A DNA stretch of 64,000 nucleotides from Methanoplanus limicola DSM 2279. GTDB lineage: Archaea > Halobacteriota > Methanomicrobia > Methanomicrobiales > Methanomicrobiaceae. The notes under the pieces were generated by a model. The model did no database searches and was not told the origin of the DNA. It worked only from the letters and a program-made list of their open reading frames with translations. The stretch is from the NCBI RefSeq assembly GCF_000243255.1, contig NZ_CM001436.1, positions 2,588,635 through 2,652,634 on the forward strand. The letters run 5' to 3'. Below, one piece after another: positions 47,551 through 55,419 of this stretch. The number at the start of each line of letters is the position of its first letter. The first letter of the stretch is position 1. Made by a program: the position numbers and the translations under genes.

Positions 47551-48105
47551 ATGCCTGTAATAGCAGAGGCTCTGTCTGAATCTGATGTCATTATAGCAAT
47601 GGCGGAGGCAGGGACGCTAAGAAAAAACGTTATAACCAATATATCAGAACTATGCAGCCTTGGATTTGCGGGGATTGTGATATCTATCAACGAACCATGG
47701 CTGATAATGAATAAGGCTCTCAGTAAAAACGGGACAGATACATCAAAACTCTTTTTCATAGACTGTATAACCATTACGGCTGTCGGACAAAAAAAAGATG
47801 AGAATAACTGTATATACATCAACAGCCCGGGACAGCTGACAAATATCGGAATTGCACTGACCAGGGCTATGGGCGGGATAAAGGATAAAGAGAATCTCTT
47901 CTTAATGATAGATTCGGTGAACACGATGTTTGTCTATAACGATTCCACTCAGATCATCCGCTTCCTGCATATGTTTGCAAATAAGGCAAGGCTGAATTCT
48001 TTAAAAGGTATTATGTTTTCTGTAAAAAATGCGGTTGACCCTGTCATCTCAGCACAGCTTGCAACCTTTGCTGACGAAACTGTGGACCTTGATGCAGATG
48101 AATAA
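47551..48105 (+). CDS. KaiC-like / DUF7504-type protein without Walker A
   Basis: 184 residues. The strand order FAGIVISINEPWLIMNKALSKNG, LFFIDCITITAVG and LFLMIDSVNTMFVYNDSTQIIRFLHMFANKARL resembles the RecA/KaiC-like domain used in archaeal signal proteins, but the P-loop GxxxxGKT is missing. It is therefore unlikely to bind ATP in the normal way. It lies 88 nt behind the coiled-coil protein and may be the output protein of the stressosome module (inference from position only). Confidence 0.6.
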   Translation: MPVIAEALSESDVIIAMAEAGTLRKNVITNISELCSLGFAGIVISINEPWLIMNKALSKNGTDTSKLFFIDCITITAVGQKKDENNCIYINSPGQLTNIGIALTRAMGGIKDKENLFLMIDSVNTMFVYNDSTQIIRFLHMFANKARLNSLKGIMFSVKNAVDPVISAQLATFADETVDLDADE

Positions 48106-48231
48106 ACCTAAATGACAGTCATAATTCCGGTCATAGCTCTTTTTTTCCGGAAAAAAGGGTATCTTAAACAGCCGGATAGTGGGGAGAATAAATCATGTTT
48201 TTTCTTAAAAAAACTGCAATTACAGACAAAT

Positions 48232-48954
48232 ATGACAGAATCAGATAAAAAAGGGGAATTTTCGGACAGTATGAAGAAATTCATACAGAGGGTATATCCG
48301 GAATATAGTCCTGAGCTGGTTGAACCTCATCTCGTCTGTATAAAACGATTTGAAGAGAGGTTCTTCTGGCTTGATGAGATCTATGATAACCGGGAGAGAT
48401 ATAATCTCCACTGGGCACTGCATGAAGCCGGAGACATTTTTAAGAGCCTTATGGATGAATCCGGGACGAATATAATCAATTCCATCCAGAAGCACTATAC
48501 TCAGGAAGAGAGGAAAAGGCTTAACGAACTTACATCAAATATGGACCGGGTTGCAAGGGAAAAAGAATCTGCAATCGCACGCAGAACAGAGTACTTCAAT
48601 ACTATATCCAATCTTGTCACACTTGTGGACATAATTATTTCAGTTGTTCTGATTGTCATCATCTCAGAGATTTCCCATGTGGGAAACGCTATTTTTGATC
48701 CGGTCATTCTTGTTCTTATCTTCACCGGAATTGTAGCATTTCTGAAGGTTACACTTGACCGGTTTATTATTATTCCATGGGTTACCGGACTTGGATGGAA
48801 GAAATACCTGAGTGAGGTAGAGGCGACAAGGCAGATTCTGGTTGATGTAGAGGCAGTTAATGTAGTGGTAATAGCGGCGATTAAGGAAGAAAGGGCTCCT
48901 GAGGTGACATATAAACTGATTGAGAGAGGTACCAGGGAGATCTCCCTGATATGA
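48232..48954 (+). CDS. Two-TM membrane protein of unknown function, copy 1
   Basis: 240 residues from ATG 48232. An upstream frame could start at 48112, but the paralogue at 54606 begins at the equivalent residue (SDKKGEF), so I choose 48232. N-terminal helical soluble part (about 1-115), then two membrane helices (near 125-145 and 155-175) and a C-terminal cytoplasmic part (LGWKKYLSEVEATRQILVDVEAVNVVVIAAIKEE). Its stop overlaps the start of a degraded gene. The upstream ACAGCCGGA stretch is also shared with the paralogue. Function unknown. Confidence 0.75.
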   Translation: MTESDKKGEFSDSMKKFIQRVYPEYSPELVEPHLVCIKRFEERFFWLDEIYDNRERYNLHWALHEAGDIFKSLMDESGTNIINSIQKHYTQEERKRLNELTSNMDRVAREKESAIARRTEYFNTISNLVTLVDIIISVVLIVIISEISHVGNAIFDPVILVLIFTGIVAFLKVTLDRFIIIPWVTGLGWKKYLSEVEATRQILVDVEAVNVVVIAAIKEERAPEVTYKLIERGTREISLI

Positions 48955-49157
48955 AAACAGATTCTGAAATTAAGATTTCCGGTCCTGAAATACTGAACCG
49001 GCACCCTAAAATTGTTTAAGCTGAACGGTTTACTGCTCTTATTCAGAGGGATAAATTTGATCATACAAAATGTCGGGAATCTCTCTTTGATGGTTTAAGC
49101 GGAGAGAAGATTAGCAGAAGAGCGATGGAACACCAGAAGCATATTAAAGGGGAATAA
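48951..49157 (+). pseudogene. Degraded VEAERF-type short gene, copy A
   Basis: Reading from ATG 48951 gives MKTDSEIKISGPEILNRHPKIV, then TAA at 49017-49019 in the place of the Glu of the motif VEAERF, then AERFTALIQRDKFDHTKCRESLF... in the same frame to TAA 49155. The family consensus is LGIVEAERFIALI.R..FDYTKWR; several residues are changed here. A single base change made the stop. The full family product has about 68 residues and is of unknown function (perhaps an antitoxin-like partner). Confidence 0.75.
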
Positions 49158-49189
49158 TCCCGGAAATCAGAAAATTGGAGAAGAGTCAA

Positions 49190-49250
49190 ACATACCAATT
49201 ACGATTAGTACCAATCAGTATTAGGAATTTGTTGACGTGAGTTAAAACAG
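49190..49250 (+). pseudogene. Relic of the 5' end of an ATPase/DUF234 gene
   Basis: CCAATTACGATTAGTACCAATCAGTATTAGGAATTTGTTGACGTGA closely follows, base for base, the operator/start region 59533-59580 of the intact ATPase gene (CTAATCACGATTAGTACTAATCATGATTAGGGATTTTATTGATCGTGA), but the start codon is lost and the coding similarity ends after about 30 nt. It stands behind the degraded VEAERF gene. Confidence 0.55.
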
Positions 49251-49521
49251 GAATTTCCTATACAGCAATATGACAATAACGTTCTAAAATCTCTGAGATA
49301 GCGAGATTAACCGGAAATCAATCAGACATTAAAATATTCTGATAAAACACATAACTCCGGGCATAATTGGTATTCTGCCGGCAAATTATATAATCAGCAG
49401 GTTATTCATCACCGGATATAAGAACGAAATGATCCAGTTCACTGCGAAGTGGAGCATTGTTATCGGAGTAATTCCCAAAGCCTTTACACGGAAATCACAT
49501 TAATTCTGAAAACTGAAATAT

Positions 49522-49677
49522 TCAGACACCAAACCTCTTTTTAACAAAATATTGCAGGATTATAGTATAATGCAGAACTTTCCGGAATAATCCGGAAAGT
49601 TTGCTTATTACTATGAAGTGCGGCATAAGTGCATGGTTTGGAATAATCTCCATTACACTCCGATCATCCCAAAACAT
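49522..49677 (-). CDS. Possible 51-residue peptide in the second copy of the repeated element
   Basis: ATG at 49677 (minus) opens MFWDDRSVMEIIPNHALMPH and runs past the element to a TGA at 49522. It keeps the frame of the copy at 16401. No ribosome site. Weak evidence; listed because both copies keep the same frame. Confidence 0.18.
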   Translation of the reverse strand: MFWDDRSVMEIIPNHALMPHFIVISKLSGLFRKVLHYTIILQYFVKKRFGV

Positions 49678-49694
49678 TATGCGATGCACTATAA
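49560..49694 (-). repeat. 135-bp element with TTATAGT terminal inverted repeats, copy 2
   Basis: Inverted relative to copy 1 at 16384-16520. Ends TTATAGT (49560) and ACTATAA (49694); the internal palindrome ACTTTCCGGA/TCCGGAAAGT (49577-49586/49591-49600) is a perfect 10-bp stem with a 4-nt loop. Confidence 0.65.
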
Positions 49695-49833
49695 TAATTT
49701 GTATATTCTCAGGAATTTTAGTTTGTGTTCCGACACAATCAGATTATTTTAAGAATTCCCCATAATAATTATGACTCAAAACCATTTGACAATCTTTTTT
49801 TATGATTAAAAATAACAAAAGTAATACCAAATT

Positions 49834-49855
49834 TAACAAAAATTAATAATTGTTA
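49834..49855 (+). promoter_or_regulatory. TAACAA/TTGTTA dyad before the ABC importer operon
   Basis: TAACAA (49834-49839) and TTGTTA (49850-49855) form an inverted repeat with 10-bp spacing; another TAACAA is at 49813-49818. It lies 20-40 nt before the first gene and overlaps the expected promoter, so it could bind a metal-responsive repressor. Inference. Confidence 0.35.
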
Positions 49856-49875
49856 CAACAAATTGGATTGGTTGT

Positions 49876-50427
49876 ATGAAAGATAATAAATTCGGCAAAT
49901 GGATTATTCCGGCAGTATTACTTATGATTGTACTGCTCACCCTGCCTGTTATGGGTTCACCAGTTGTTAACCGGGATGTTTCGGTTTCAGGAGATAAGGC
50001 AGAAGTCACTTTTACAGTTGAATCAGATGAACCGTTCGCAGTCGGAATTTTAGAGACTGTACCTGACGGATGGGTTTTTGCAGAGGACGACAGTATGACC
50101 TCTTCATCAGGAAACTTTGAGACTGACCAAAAAAACAGCAAAATAGCGTTTTTTCTCTCGGATGAAAAGTCAGTATCATATGAGCTGACCGGAAACGGAG
50201 ACGGGAAGACGGGGTTTAAGACTGAATGGGTAGACCTCCTGACACTTACTCCGGATATGAAAGAAGGAAAGGAGAGATGGACAGCACTTGGTATTGGTGC
50301 TGTGGAAGAGAAAGGCAGTCCGGATTCAGGTATGGAGAAGAGTCCCGGATTTGGAATTATTGCGGTAATTGCAGCATTTATCGCAACCGGAGCAGTTCTG
50401 GCAATATCCGGCAGAAAGGAGGAATGA
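49876..50427 (+). CDS. Secreted surface protein with PGF-CTERM-like sorting signal
   Basis: 183 residues: a signal peptide (KWIIPAVLLMIVLLTLPVMGS), a beta-rich extracellular part of about 120 residues and a C-terminal SPGFGIIAVIAAFIATGAVLAI helix followed by SGRKEE. The PGF motif before a hydrophobic helix and basic end is the archaeosortase A signal, by which the protein is cleaved and lipid-linked. As the first gene of the importer operon it could be a cell-surface binding or docking protein for the transported chelate. Four nt before the next gene. Confidence 0.8.
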   Translation: MKDNKFGKWIIPAVLLMIVLLTLPVMGSPVVNRDVSVSGDKAEVTFTVESDEPFAVGILETVPDGWVFAEDDSMTSSSGNFETDQKNSKIAFFLSDEKSVSYELTGNGDGKTGFKTEWVDLLTLTPDMKEGKERWTALGIGAVEEKGSPDSGMEKSPGFGIIAVIAAFIATGAVLAISGRKEE

Positions 50428-50430
50428 GAT

Positions 50431-51687
50431 ATGAAGACATCAGTTAAATTTCTGATTACTGCCCTGACAATGACCTTTTTTGTAGTTTTTCCGGCAGTTG
50501 CAGGCGGCTCACTTCCGCTGGGAGCAGACGGGGAGATTACAGAAGAGATGGTATCAGATGCGGTATGCGGCTATATGCTTGGCAATAACGACCTGACACT
50601 TGACGAAGTCTCGGACGCAGCGTATGTCTATAAAGTCTGGAATGGTAAACCGCATACCGTAACTGACATGGACGGACGTACCATGACATTTTACCGCCCG
50701 ATAGAACGGATAATCACCACAAATCCTGATAATTCACGTCTTGTGATCGCTTACGGCAACGGCGATCTCCTTGTCGGATCAGACGAGTGCACAGTTGGTT
50801 CACGCTGTGTATGTCCGATGACCACCGGAGATGAGATCTACTATGAGGAATGCTGGGAGAGCTGCACAGACGGCGGACTTAACAATGTCCCGCAGACGAG
50901 CACAAGATATGAAGTCAATTATGAACTTATGACCTCACTTCAGCCCGACATCATCTTTGAAGCTGAGTTCTGGAAAGACCGTGCGGAAGACATGGCAGAG
51001 AAGACAGGTGCTCCGGTCTTTGTTTCCGGATGCGACTTTGAGTACAGCACAATGAAAAACCACTTTGTATCAGTAGGAGATGCTCTTTCAAAGGAGAAGG
51101 AAGCAGGAGAACTCGTCTCCTTTATGGATAAAAAGATCAATATGATAACATCCATAACAGACAATATCCCCGAAGATGAAAAGCCGACCGTTTACTTCGC
51201 TCCAAGAGGCGCAAAGAAGGGATTTTATGACGCAAAAGAGGGCAGGGACTTTACAAGAACAGTAAACACCTATGATGCCCTCACTATGGCAGGCGGAATC
51301 AATGTAGCAGAGGAATGTGCAGACGGTGATGTAAATGTGGCAATTGAACAGATAATCGCCTGGGACCCTGATGTAATTCTTGTTGCATGCTCTGATCCCG
51401 AGGATGCAGGTCTCCAGTTTATCATCGATTCTCCTGAACTTCAGTCGATTAAAGCCATCAAAGAGGGTAAGGTCTACAATGTTTTCTACCCCAACTGCCG
51501 TGGCCGTCCGACTGACATCAACCTCATCAACCTGATCTATATCGCAAAGATACTCTATCCTGACAGATTTGCAGATATTGACATTGAGGCCGAAGGTAAT
51601 GAGATAGAAAAAGCATTCCTTGGAACAGACGGTGTATATACAGCATATTCTGAGTACCTGAAATTCCCCGTGGAGCAGGAGATATAA
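50431..51687 (+). CDS. ABC importer substrate-binding protein (iron-siderophore/cobalamin type)
   Basis: 418 residues. Signal peptide (residues 1-25), then a BtuF/FepB-type fold: ITTNPDNSRLVIAYGNGDLLVGSDE, VNYELMTSLQPDIIFEA, KKINMITSITDNIPEDEKPTVYFAPRGA and a C-terminal lobe AIEQIIAWDPDVILVAC. The Cys-rich loop (CTVGSRCVCPMTTGDEIYYEECWESC) is unusual and might bind metal. The N-terminal about 70 residues (ITEEMVSDAVCGYMLGNN) resemble a small dockerin-like or 'SBP extension' module. There is no lipobox, so the anchor is unclear. Confidence 0.87.
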   Translation: MKTSVKFLITALTMTFFVVFPAVAGGSLPLGADGEITEEMVSDAVCGYMLGNNDLTLDEVSDAAYVYKVWNGKPHTVTDMDGRTMTFYRPIERIITTNPDNSRLVIAYGNGDLLVGSDECTVGSRCVCPMTTGDEIYYEECWESCTDGGLNNVPQTSTRYEVNYELMTSLQPDIIFEAEFWKDRAEDMAEKTGAPVFVSGCDFEYSTMKNHFVSVGDALSKEKEAGELVSFMDKKINMITSITDNIPEDEKPTVYFAPRGAKKGFYDAKEGRDFTRTVNTYDALTMAGGINVAEECADGDVNVAIEQIIAWDPDVILVACSDPEDAGLQFIIDSPELQSIKAIKEGKVYNVFYPNCRGRPTDINLINLIYIAKILYPDRFADIDIEAEGNEIEKAFLGTDGVYTAYSEYLKFPVEQEI

Positions 51688-52514
51688 TGGATATAATCGA
51701 TTATAACCTGATATGGAGGATATTGAGGAGGAAAAACAACAACCCCTCTTTTGACTGGGACAGCAGAGCAGCTTCATTTAATAAAGCGGTTTTGGGCGGA
51801 ACAGATGAAGCACTGAAAAATGTCAGAGCACTGGGCCTTATGCCCACCGATACTGTTCTCGACATGGGTGCAGGAACGGGGAGATATACAGTCCCTCTTG
51901 CACAGAATGCCGCCCATGTAACTGTTCTTGAACCTTCAGAAGGCATGCTTGCCTTTCTTAATGAGAATATGAAAAGCGCCGGACTTGAGAACTATTCGGT
52001 CGTCAGACAAAAATTTGAGGATGTAAAAGCCGGCATTGATATTCCGGTGCATGACGTTGTCTTTGCATCCAACTCACTCGGTTTTGATGACCTTAAGGCC
52101 GGACTTGATAAACTGAATTCACTTGCAAAGAGAACGGTAAATATTCTCTGGTTTGCCGGGCCGATGCGGCATATGCCTGACCCTGAGCTTATGAAGAGGC
52201 TTGGGGCTGAAGCGGCTGATATGACAACTCCGGATTATCTCACCATTGTGCATGTTCTGCACAGTATGGGCATTTACCCCAATGTTTCGGTTGAGAAGAG
52301 CATACGGAGGCTGAGTTATGACTCTCCTGATGAAGCGTCTGACTTCTGGACAGAGAGGGGAAATTATACAGAAGAAGAACGGGAGATAATCAGGGAGTAT
52401 ATGAAAGAGACTCTGATACCTGATTATTCCGGCATATACAGGACAAAGAGAGTCTATTATCCGGTAAGAATCTGGTGGAATAAGGAGGATTTCTGCAATG
52501 ACTCCGGAATATGA
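51687..52514 (+). CDS. SAM-dependent methyltransferase within the importer operon
   Basis: 275 residues; motif I VLDMGAGTGRYTVPLAQ near residue 57, then VTVLEPSEGML and VVFASNSLGF as acidic/motif-IV positions. The ATG overlaps the stop of the binding-protein gene by 1 nt, and its end overlaps the permease by 17 nt, so it is translationally coupled. Methyltransferases in such operons may modify or process the imported chelate; not proven. Confidence 0.87.
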   Translation: MDIIDYNLIWRILRRKNNNPSFDWDSRAASFNKAVLGGTDEALKNVRALGLMPTDTVLDMGAGTGRYTVPLAQNAAHVTVLEPSEGMLAFLNENMKSAGLENYSVVRQKFEDVKAGIDIPVHDVVFASNSLGFDDLKAGLDKLNSLAKRTVNILWFAGPMRHMPDPELMKRLGAEAADMTTPDYLTIVHVLHSMGIYPNVSVEKSIRRLSYDSPDEASDFWTERGNYTEEEREIIREYMKETLIPDYSGIYRTKRVYYPVRIWWNKEDFCNDSGI

Positions 52515-53619
52515 GCCGGTATCTGAACATGCAAAAAAACACAGAATTGAGCGTAAGAAAAAGCTTGAAGAGGTTCAAAACGAACATAAAAGGCTTCAGG
52601 GAAGAAAGTATCTCTTCCTTGCCGGAATTTTAGGTGCGATATTTATCGCAACCGGATTTATAATCACGCTCGGACCCCTGGACATCTCTATTTTACAGGT
52701 ATATGAGACACTTTTTGCAAGGTTTATTCCTTCAGTCTTTAACATGGACGATGTCTTTGAACAGGTTGTGTGGAATATCCGGTTCCCAAGAATCATCGGC
52801 GGCATCTTTGCCGGATTCGGGTTTGGCATATGCGGATGCGTCATGCAGGCGGTGCTGAAAAATCCGCTCGCAAGCCCTTTCACACTCGGAATTTCAGCCG
52901 GGGCACATTTCGGGGTAGCCCTTGCTGCCGTATTCGGGGTTGCCCTGATCGGCGGGGCATATATCTTAATCGCCAATGCTTTCATCTTTGCAATGGCATG
53001 CTCCTTTTTTATTGTCGCTCTTGCGGCTCTGAAGGGTGCGACATCCGAGACGCTCATCCTTGCCGGAATTGCGGTTAACTACCTATTCTCAGGTCTCTCC
53101 CAGCTTATGGCATATTTTGCAAATGACGAGCAGCTTCGCCTTATGACCACATGGGGTATGGGGGACTTATCTGCGTTTTCCTGGAATAAGTTTCTGCTAT
53201 TCTTTGTTATCTTTGCAGTATGCACACCTCTTCTGATGTCAAAGGCACAGGATTTAAACCTGATGACAATCGGGGATGATTCTGCAAAGAGCCTCGGAGT
53301 TGACGCTGACAGGGTACGGATGTTTACAATGATTGTCTCTTCTTTTCTTGTTGCGACCATCGTCTGCTTTACGGGGACAATAGGCTTTATCGGGCTTGTT
53401 GCGCCGCATATGGCAAGAATGATAATCGGGGCTGATCACAGGATATTAATTCCGGCATCCGGAATTCTTGGGGCAATGCTTCTTATAGCCGCTGATGCGG
53501 TTGCGATGAATGTTATCGGACCTGTGGTAATCCCTACCGGAATTATGACCTCACTGCTTGGAGTGCCGTTCTTCCTGTATCTTATACTTAAGGGTAAGAG
53601 AAAGGAGTTCTGGCAATGA
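52498..53619 (+). CDS. FecCD/BtuC-family ABC transporter permease
   Basis: 373 residues with about ten membrane helices. RFPRIIGGIFAGFGFGICGCVMQAVLKNPLASPFTLGISAGAHFG is the standard FecCD beginning motif, and GFIGLVAPHMARMIIGADHR the ATPase-coupling motif. A charged N-terminus of about 40 residues is predicted in the cytoplasm. The gene overlaps those on either side. Confidence 0.94.
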   Translation: MTPEYEPVSEHAKKHRIERKKKLEEVQNEHKRLQGRKYLFLAGILGAIFIATGFIITLGPLDISILQVYETLFARFIPSVFNMDDVFEQVVWNIRFPRIIGGIFAGFGFGICGCVMQAVLKNPLASPFTLGISAGAHFGVALAAVFGVALIGGAYILIANAFIFAMACSFFIVALAALKGATSETLILAGIAVNYLFSGLSQLMAYFANDEQLRLMTTWGMGDLSAFSWNKFLLFFVIFAVCTPLLMSKAQDLNLMTIGDDSAKSLGVDADRVRMFTMIVSSFLVATIVCFTGTIGFIGLVAPHMARMIIGADHRILIPASGILGAMLLIAADAVAMNVIGPVVIPTGIMTSLLGVPFFLYLILKGKRKEFWQ

Positions 53620-54425
53620 AGGTAAAACTGTCGGTTAAGGGCCTGGAATTTGCATATGATTCTGTTCCGGTTCTAAAGGGTCTTACTCTTGACATAAGGG
53701 AAGGGAGGATGGTCTCAATTCTCGGACCCAACGGGTGCGGGAAGTCCACATTTCTGAAATGTGTCAACCAGGTGCTCAGTCCGAAAACGGGCCTTGTGGA
53801 GGTTGACGGTGAGAAGGTATCCGGAATTTCAAGGCGGGAGCTTGCAAAGAGGATGTCGTATGTGCCCCAGTCGTCTGTACGAGTCTTTCCGCATACTGTC
53901 TTTGATGTAATTTTAATGGGAAGAAGGCCGCATCTTGGCTGGACAGGTTCAGGGGAGGACGAGGAGAGGGTCTGGGATGTGATAGACCTTTTAGGACTTG
54001 AGGATATTGCACTCTCCTCTTTTAATGCACTATCCGGCGGGCAGCAGCAGAAGGCACTCATCGGAAGGGCACTGGTGCAGGAGACCGGTTTTATGCTGCT
54101 TGATGAGCCGACTTCAAACCTTGACCTCTGGCACCAGATGGATGTGATGAGAATTGTTGAAGAGCTTGTCGCAGAGGGCAAAATCACGGCCATGATGGCG
54201 GTTCATGACCTGAATATGGCTGCGAAATACTCAGATGATATAATTATGATGAAAAACGGGCAGATAATCGCCGCAGGAGAACCGTGGGAGGTTTTGACAC
54301 CGGAGAATATCTCAGGTGTTTACGGGGTTGAGGCCGAGGTGAGGGACCTCGGTGACGGAAAAACACCTCTTGTTGTTCCGATAAGGCAGATGAGAAGTGA
54401 CTGCTGTATGCCGGTTCCGCCGTGA
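53616..54425 (+). CDS. ABC transporter ATP-binding protein (iron-siderophore/cobalamin type)
   Basis: 269 residues: Walker A GPNGCGKST near 37-45, Q-loop VPQSS, signature LSGGQQQKALIGRAL and Walker B MLLDEPTSNLD, H-loop AVHDLNM. It closes the importer. The C-terminal about 30 residues are an appended part (PLVVPIRQMRSDCCMPVPP). Overlap of 4 nt with the permease gene. A T-run (54449-54455) follows the stop, giving a possible transcription end. Confidence 0.94.
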   Translation: MKVKLSVKGLEFAYDSVPVLKGLTLDIREGRMVSILGPNGCGKSTFLKCVNQVLSPKTGLVEVDGEKVSGISRRELAKRMSYVPQSSVRVFPHTVFDVILMGRRPHLGWTGSGEDEERVWDVIDLLGLEDIALSSFNALSGGQQQKALIGRALVQETGFMLLDEPTSNLDLWHQMDVMRIVEELVAEGKITAMMAVHDLNMAAKYSDDIIMMKNGQIIAAGEPWEVLTPENISGVYGVEAEVRDLGDGKTPLVVPIRQMRSDCCMPVPP

Positions 54426-54466
54426 TACTTTCATATAACATTTCCTGATTTTTTTAAGAGAATTAA

Positions 54467-54493
54467 ACCTGTCATATGAACTGCATGACAGGT
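54467..54493. repeat. Hairpin behind the ABC operon
   Basis: ACCTGTCAT (54467-54475) and ATGACAGGT (54485-54493) form a 9-bp perfect stem with a 9-nt loop. It stands behind the T-run of the ABC operon and before the duplicated membrane-protein gene. Confidence 0.5.
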
Positions 54494-54605
54494 CCACCAT
54501 TCGGGCGCAACTATATTCACCGTGAAGAGAAGAGTATCTTAAACAGCCGGACAGTTAAGAAAATAATTCAGGTTCCTGCCTAAAAGATTGTAATCACTGG
54601 TAAAT

Positions 54606-55352
54606 ATGAATAAATCAGATAAAAAAGGGGAATTTGCCGAAAGTATGAAGAAATTCATACAGAGAGTATATCCGGAATATGGTCCTGAGCTGGTTGATCC
54701 TCATCTCTGCTGTATAAACCGGTTTGAAGAGATGCTACTCCGGCTTGATGAGATCTATGATAACCGGGAGAGATACAATCTTCACTGGGCACTGCATGAG
54801 GCCGGAGAGACTTTTAAGAGCCTGATGGATGAAGCAGGGACAGATATAAGCCAGTCCCTTCAGAAGCATTACACTCAGGAAGAGAGGGAGAGGCTTAAAG
54901 AACTTACATCAAAGATGGACTGGGTTGCAAGAGAAAAGGAATTTGCAATCTCACGCAGAACAGAGTACTTCAATACTATATCCAATCTTCTCACACGTGT
55001 GGACATAATAATATCAGTTGCTCTGATAGTCATCATCTCGGAGATTTCCCATCTGGGGAACACTATTTTTGGTTCAGTCATTCTTGTTCTTATCTTCACC
55101 GGAATTGTGGCATTTCTGAAGGTTACATTTGACCGGTTTTTTATTATCCCATGGATTGCCAGGCTTGGCTGGAAGAAATATCTCAATGAGGTAGAGGCAA
55201 CAAGGCAGATTCTGGTTGATGTAGAGGCAGTTAATGTAGTGGTAATAGCGGCAATTAAAGACGAAAAGACCCCGGAGGTGACATATAAGCTGATTGAGAG
55301 AGGAACAAGGGAGATATCCCTGATATCAGATCATATATTTTTTCCGGATTAA
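54606..55352 (+). CDS. Two-TM membrane protein of unknown function, copy 2
   Basis: 248 residues, clearly a paralogue of the protein at 48232-48954: same N-terminal SDKKGEF..SMKKFIQRVYPEY, the two membrane helices and the C-terminal LGWKKYLNEVEATRQILVDVEAVNVVVIAAI. This copy has an extra DHIFFPD tail. The two copies flank the ABC operon like a pair of bookends. Function unknown. Confidence 0.78.
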   Translation: MNKSDKKGEFAESMKKFIQRVYPEYGPELVDPHLCCINRFEEMLLRLDEIYDNRERYNLHWALHEAGETFKSLMDEAGTDISQSLQKHYTQEERERLKELTSKMDWVAREKEFAISRRTEYFNTISNLLTRVDIIISVALIVIISEISHLGNTIFGSVILVLIFTGIVAFLKVTFDRFFIIPWIARLGWKKYLNEVEATRQILVDVEAVNVVVIAAIKDEKTPEVTYKLIERGTREISLISDHIFFPD

Positions 55353-55419
55353 AAAAATCACTGCCTGGATTATACAGCTAAAAACAGAAAATAAAAGAAT
55401 TATAATTATGTATCAGGAG

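Larger units (their letters stand above)
49158..49875. other. Non-coding stretch with gene relics and a repeated element
   Basis: It contains the relic of the ATPase gene start (49190-49255), copy 2 of the 135-bp element (49560-49694) and the operator-like dyad before the ABC operon. The remainder shows no gene I can support. Confidence 0.6.
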
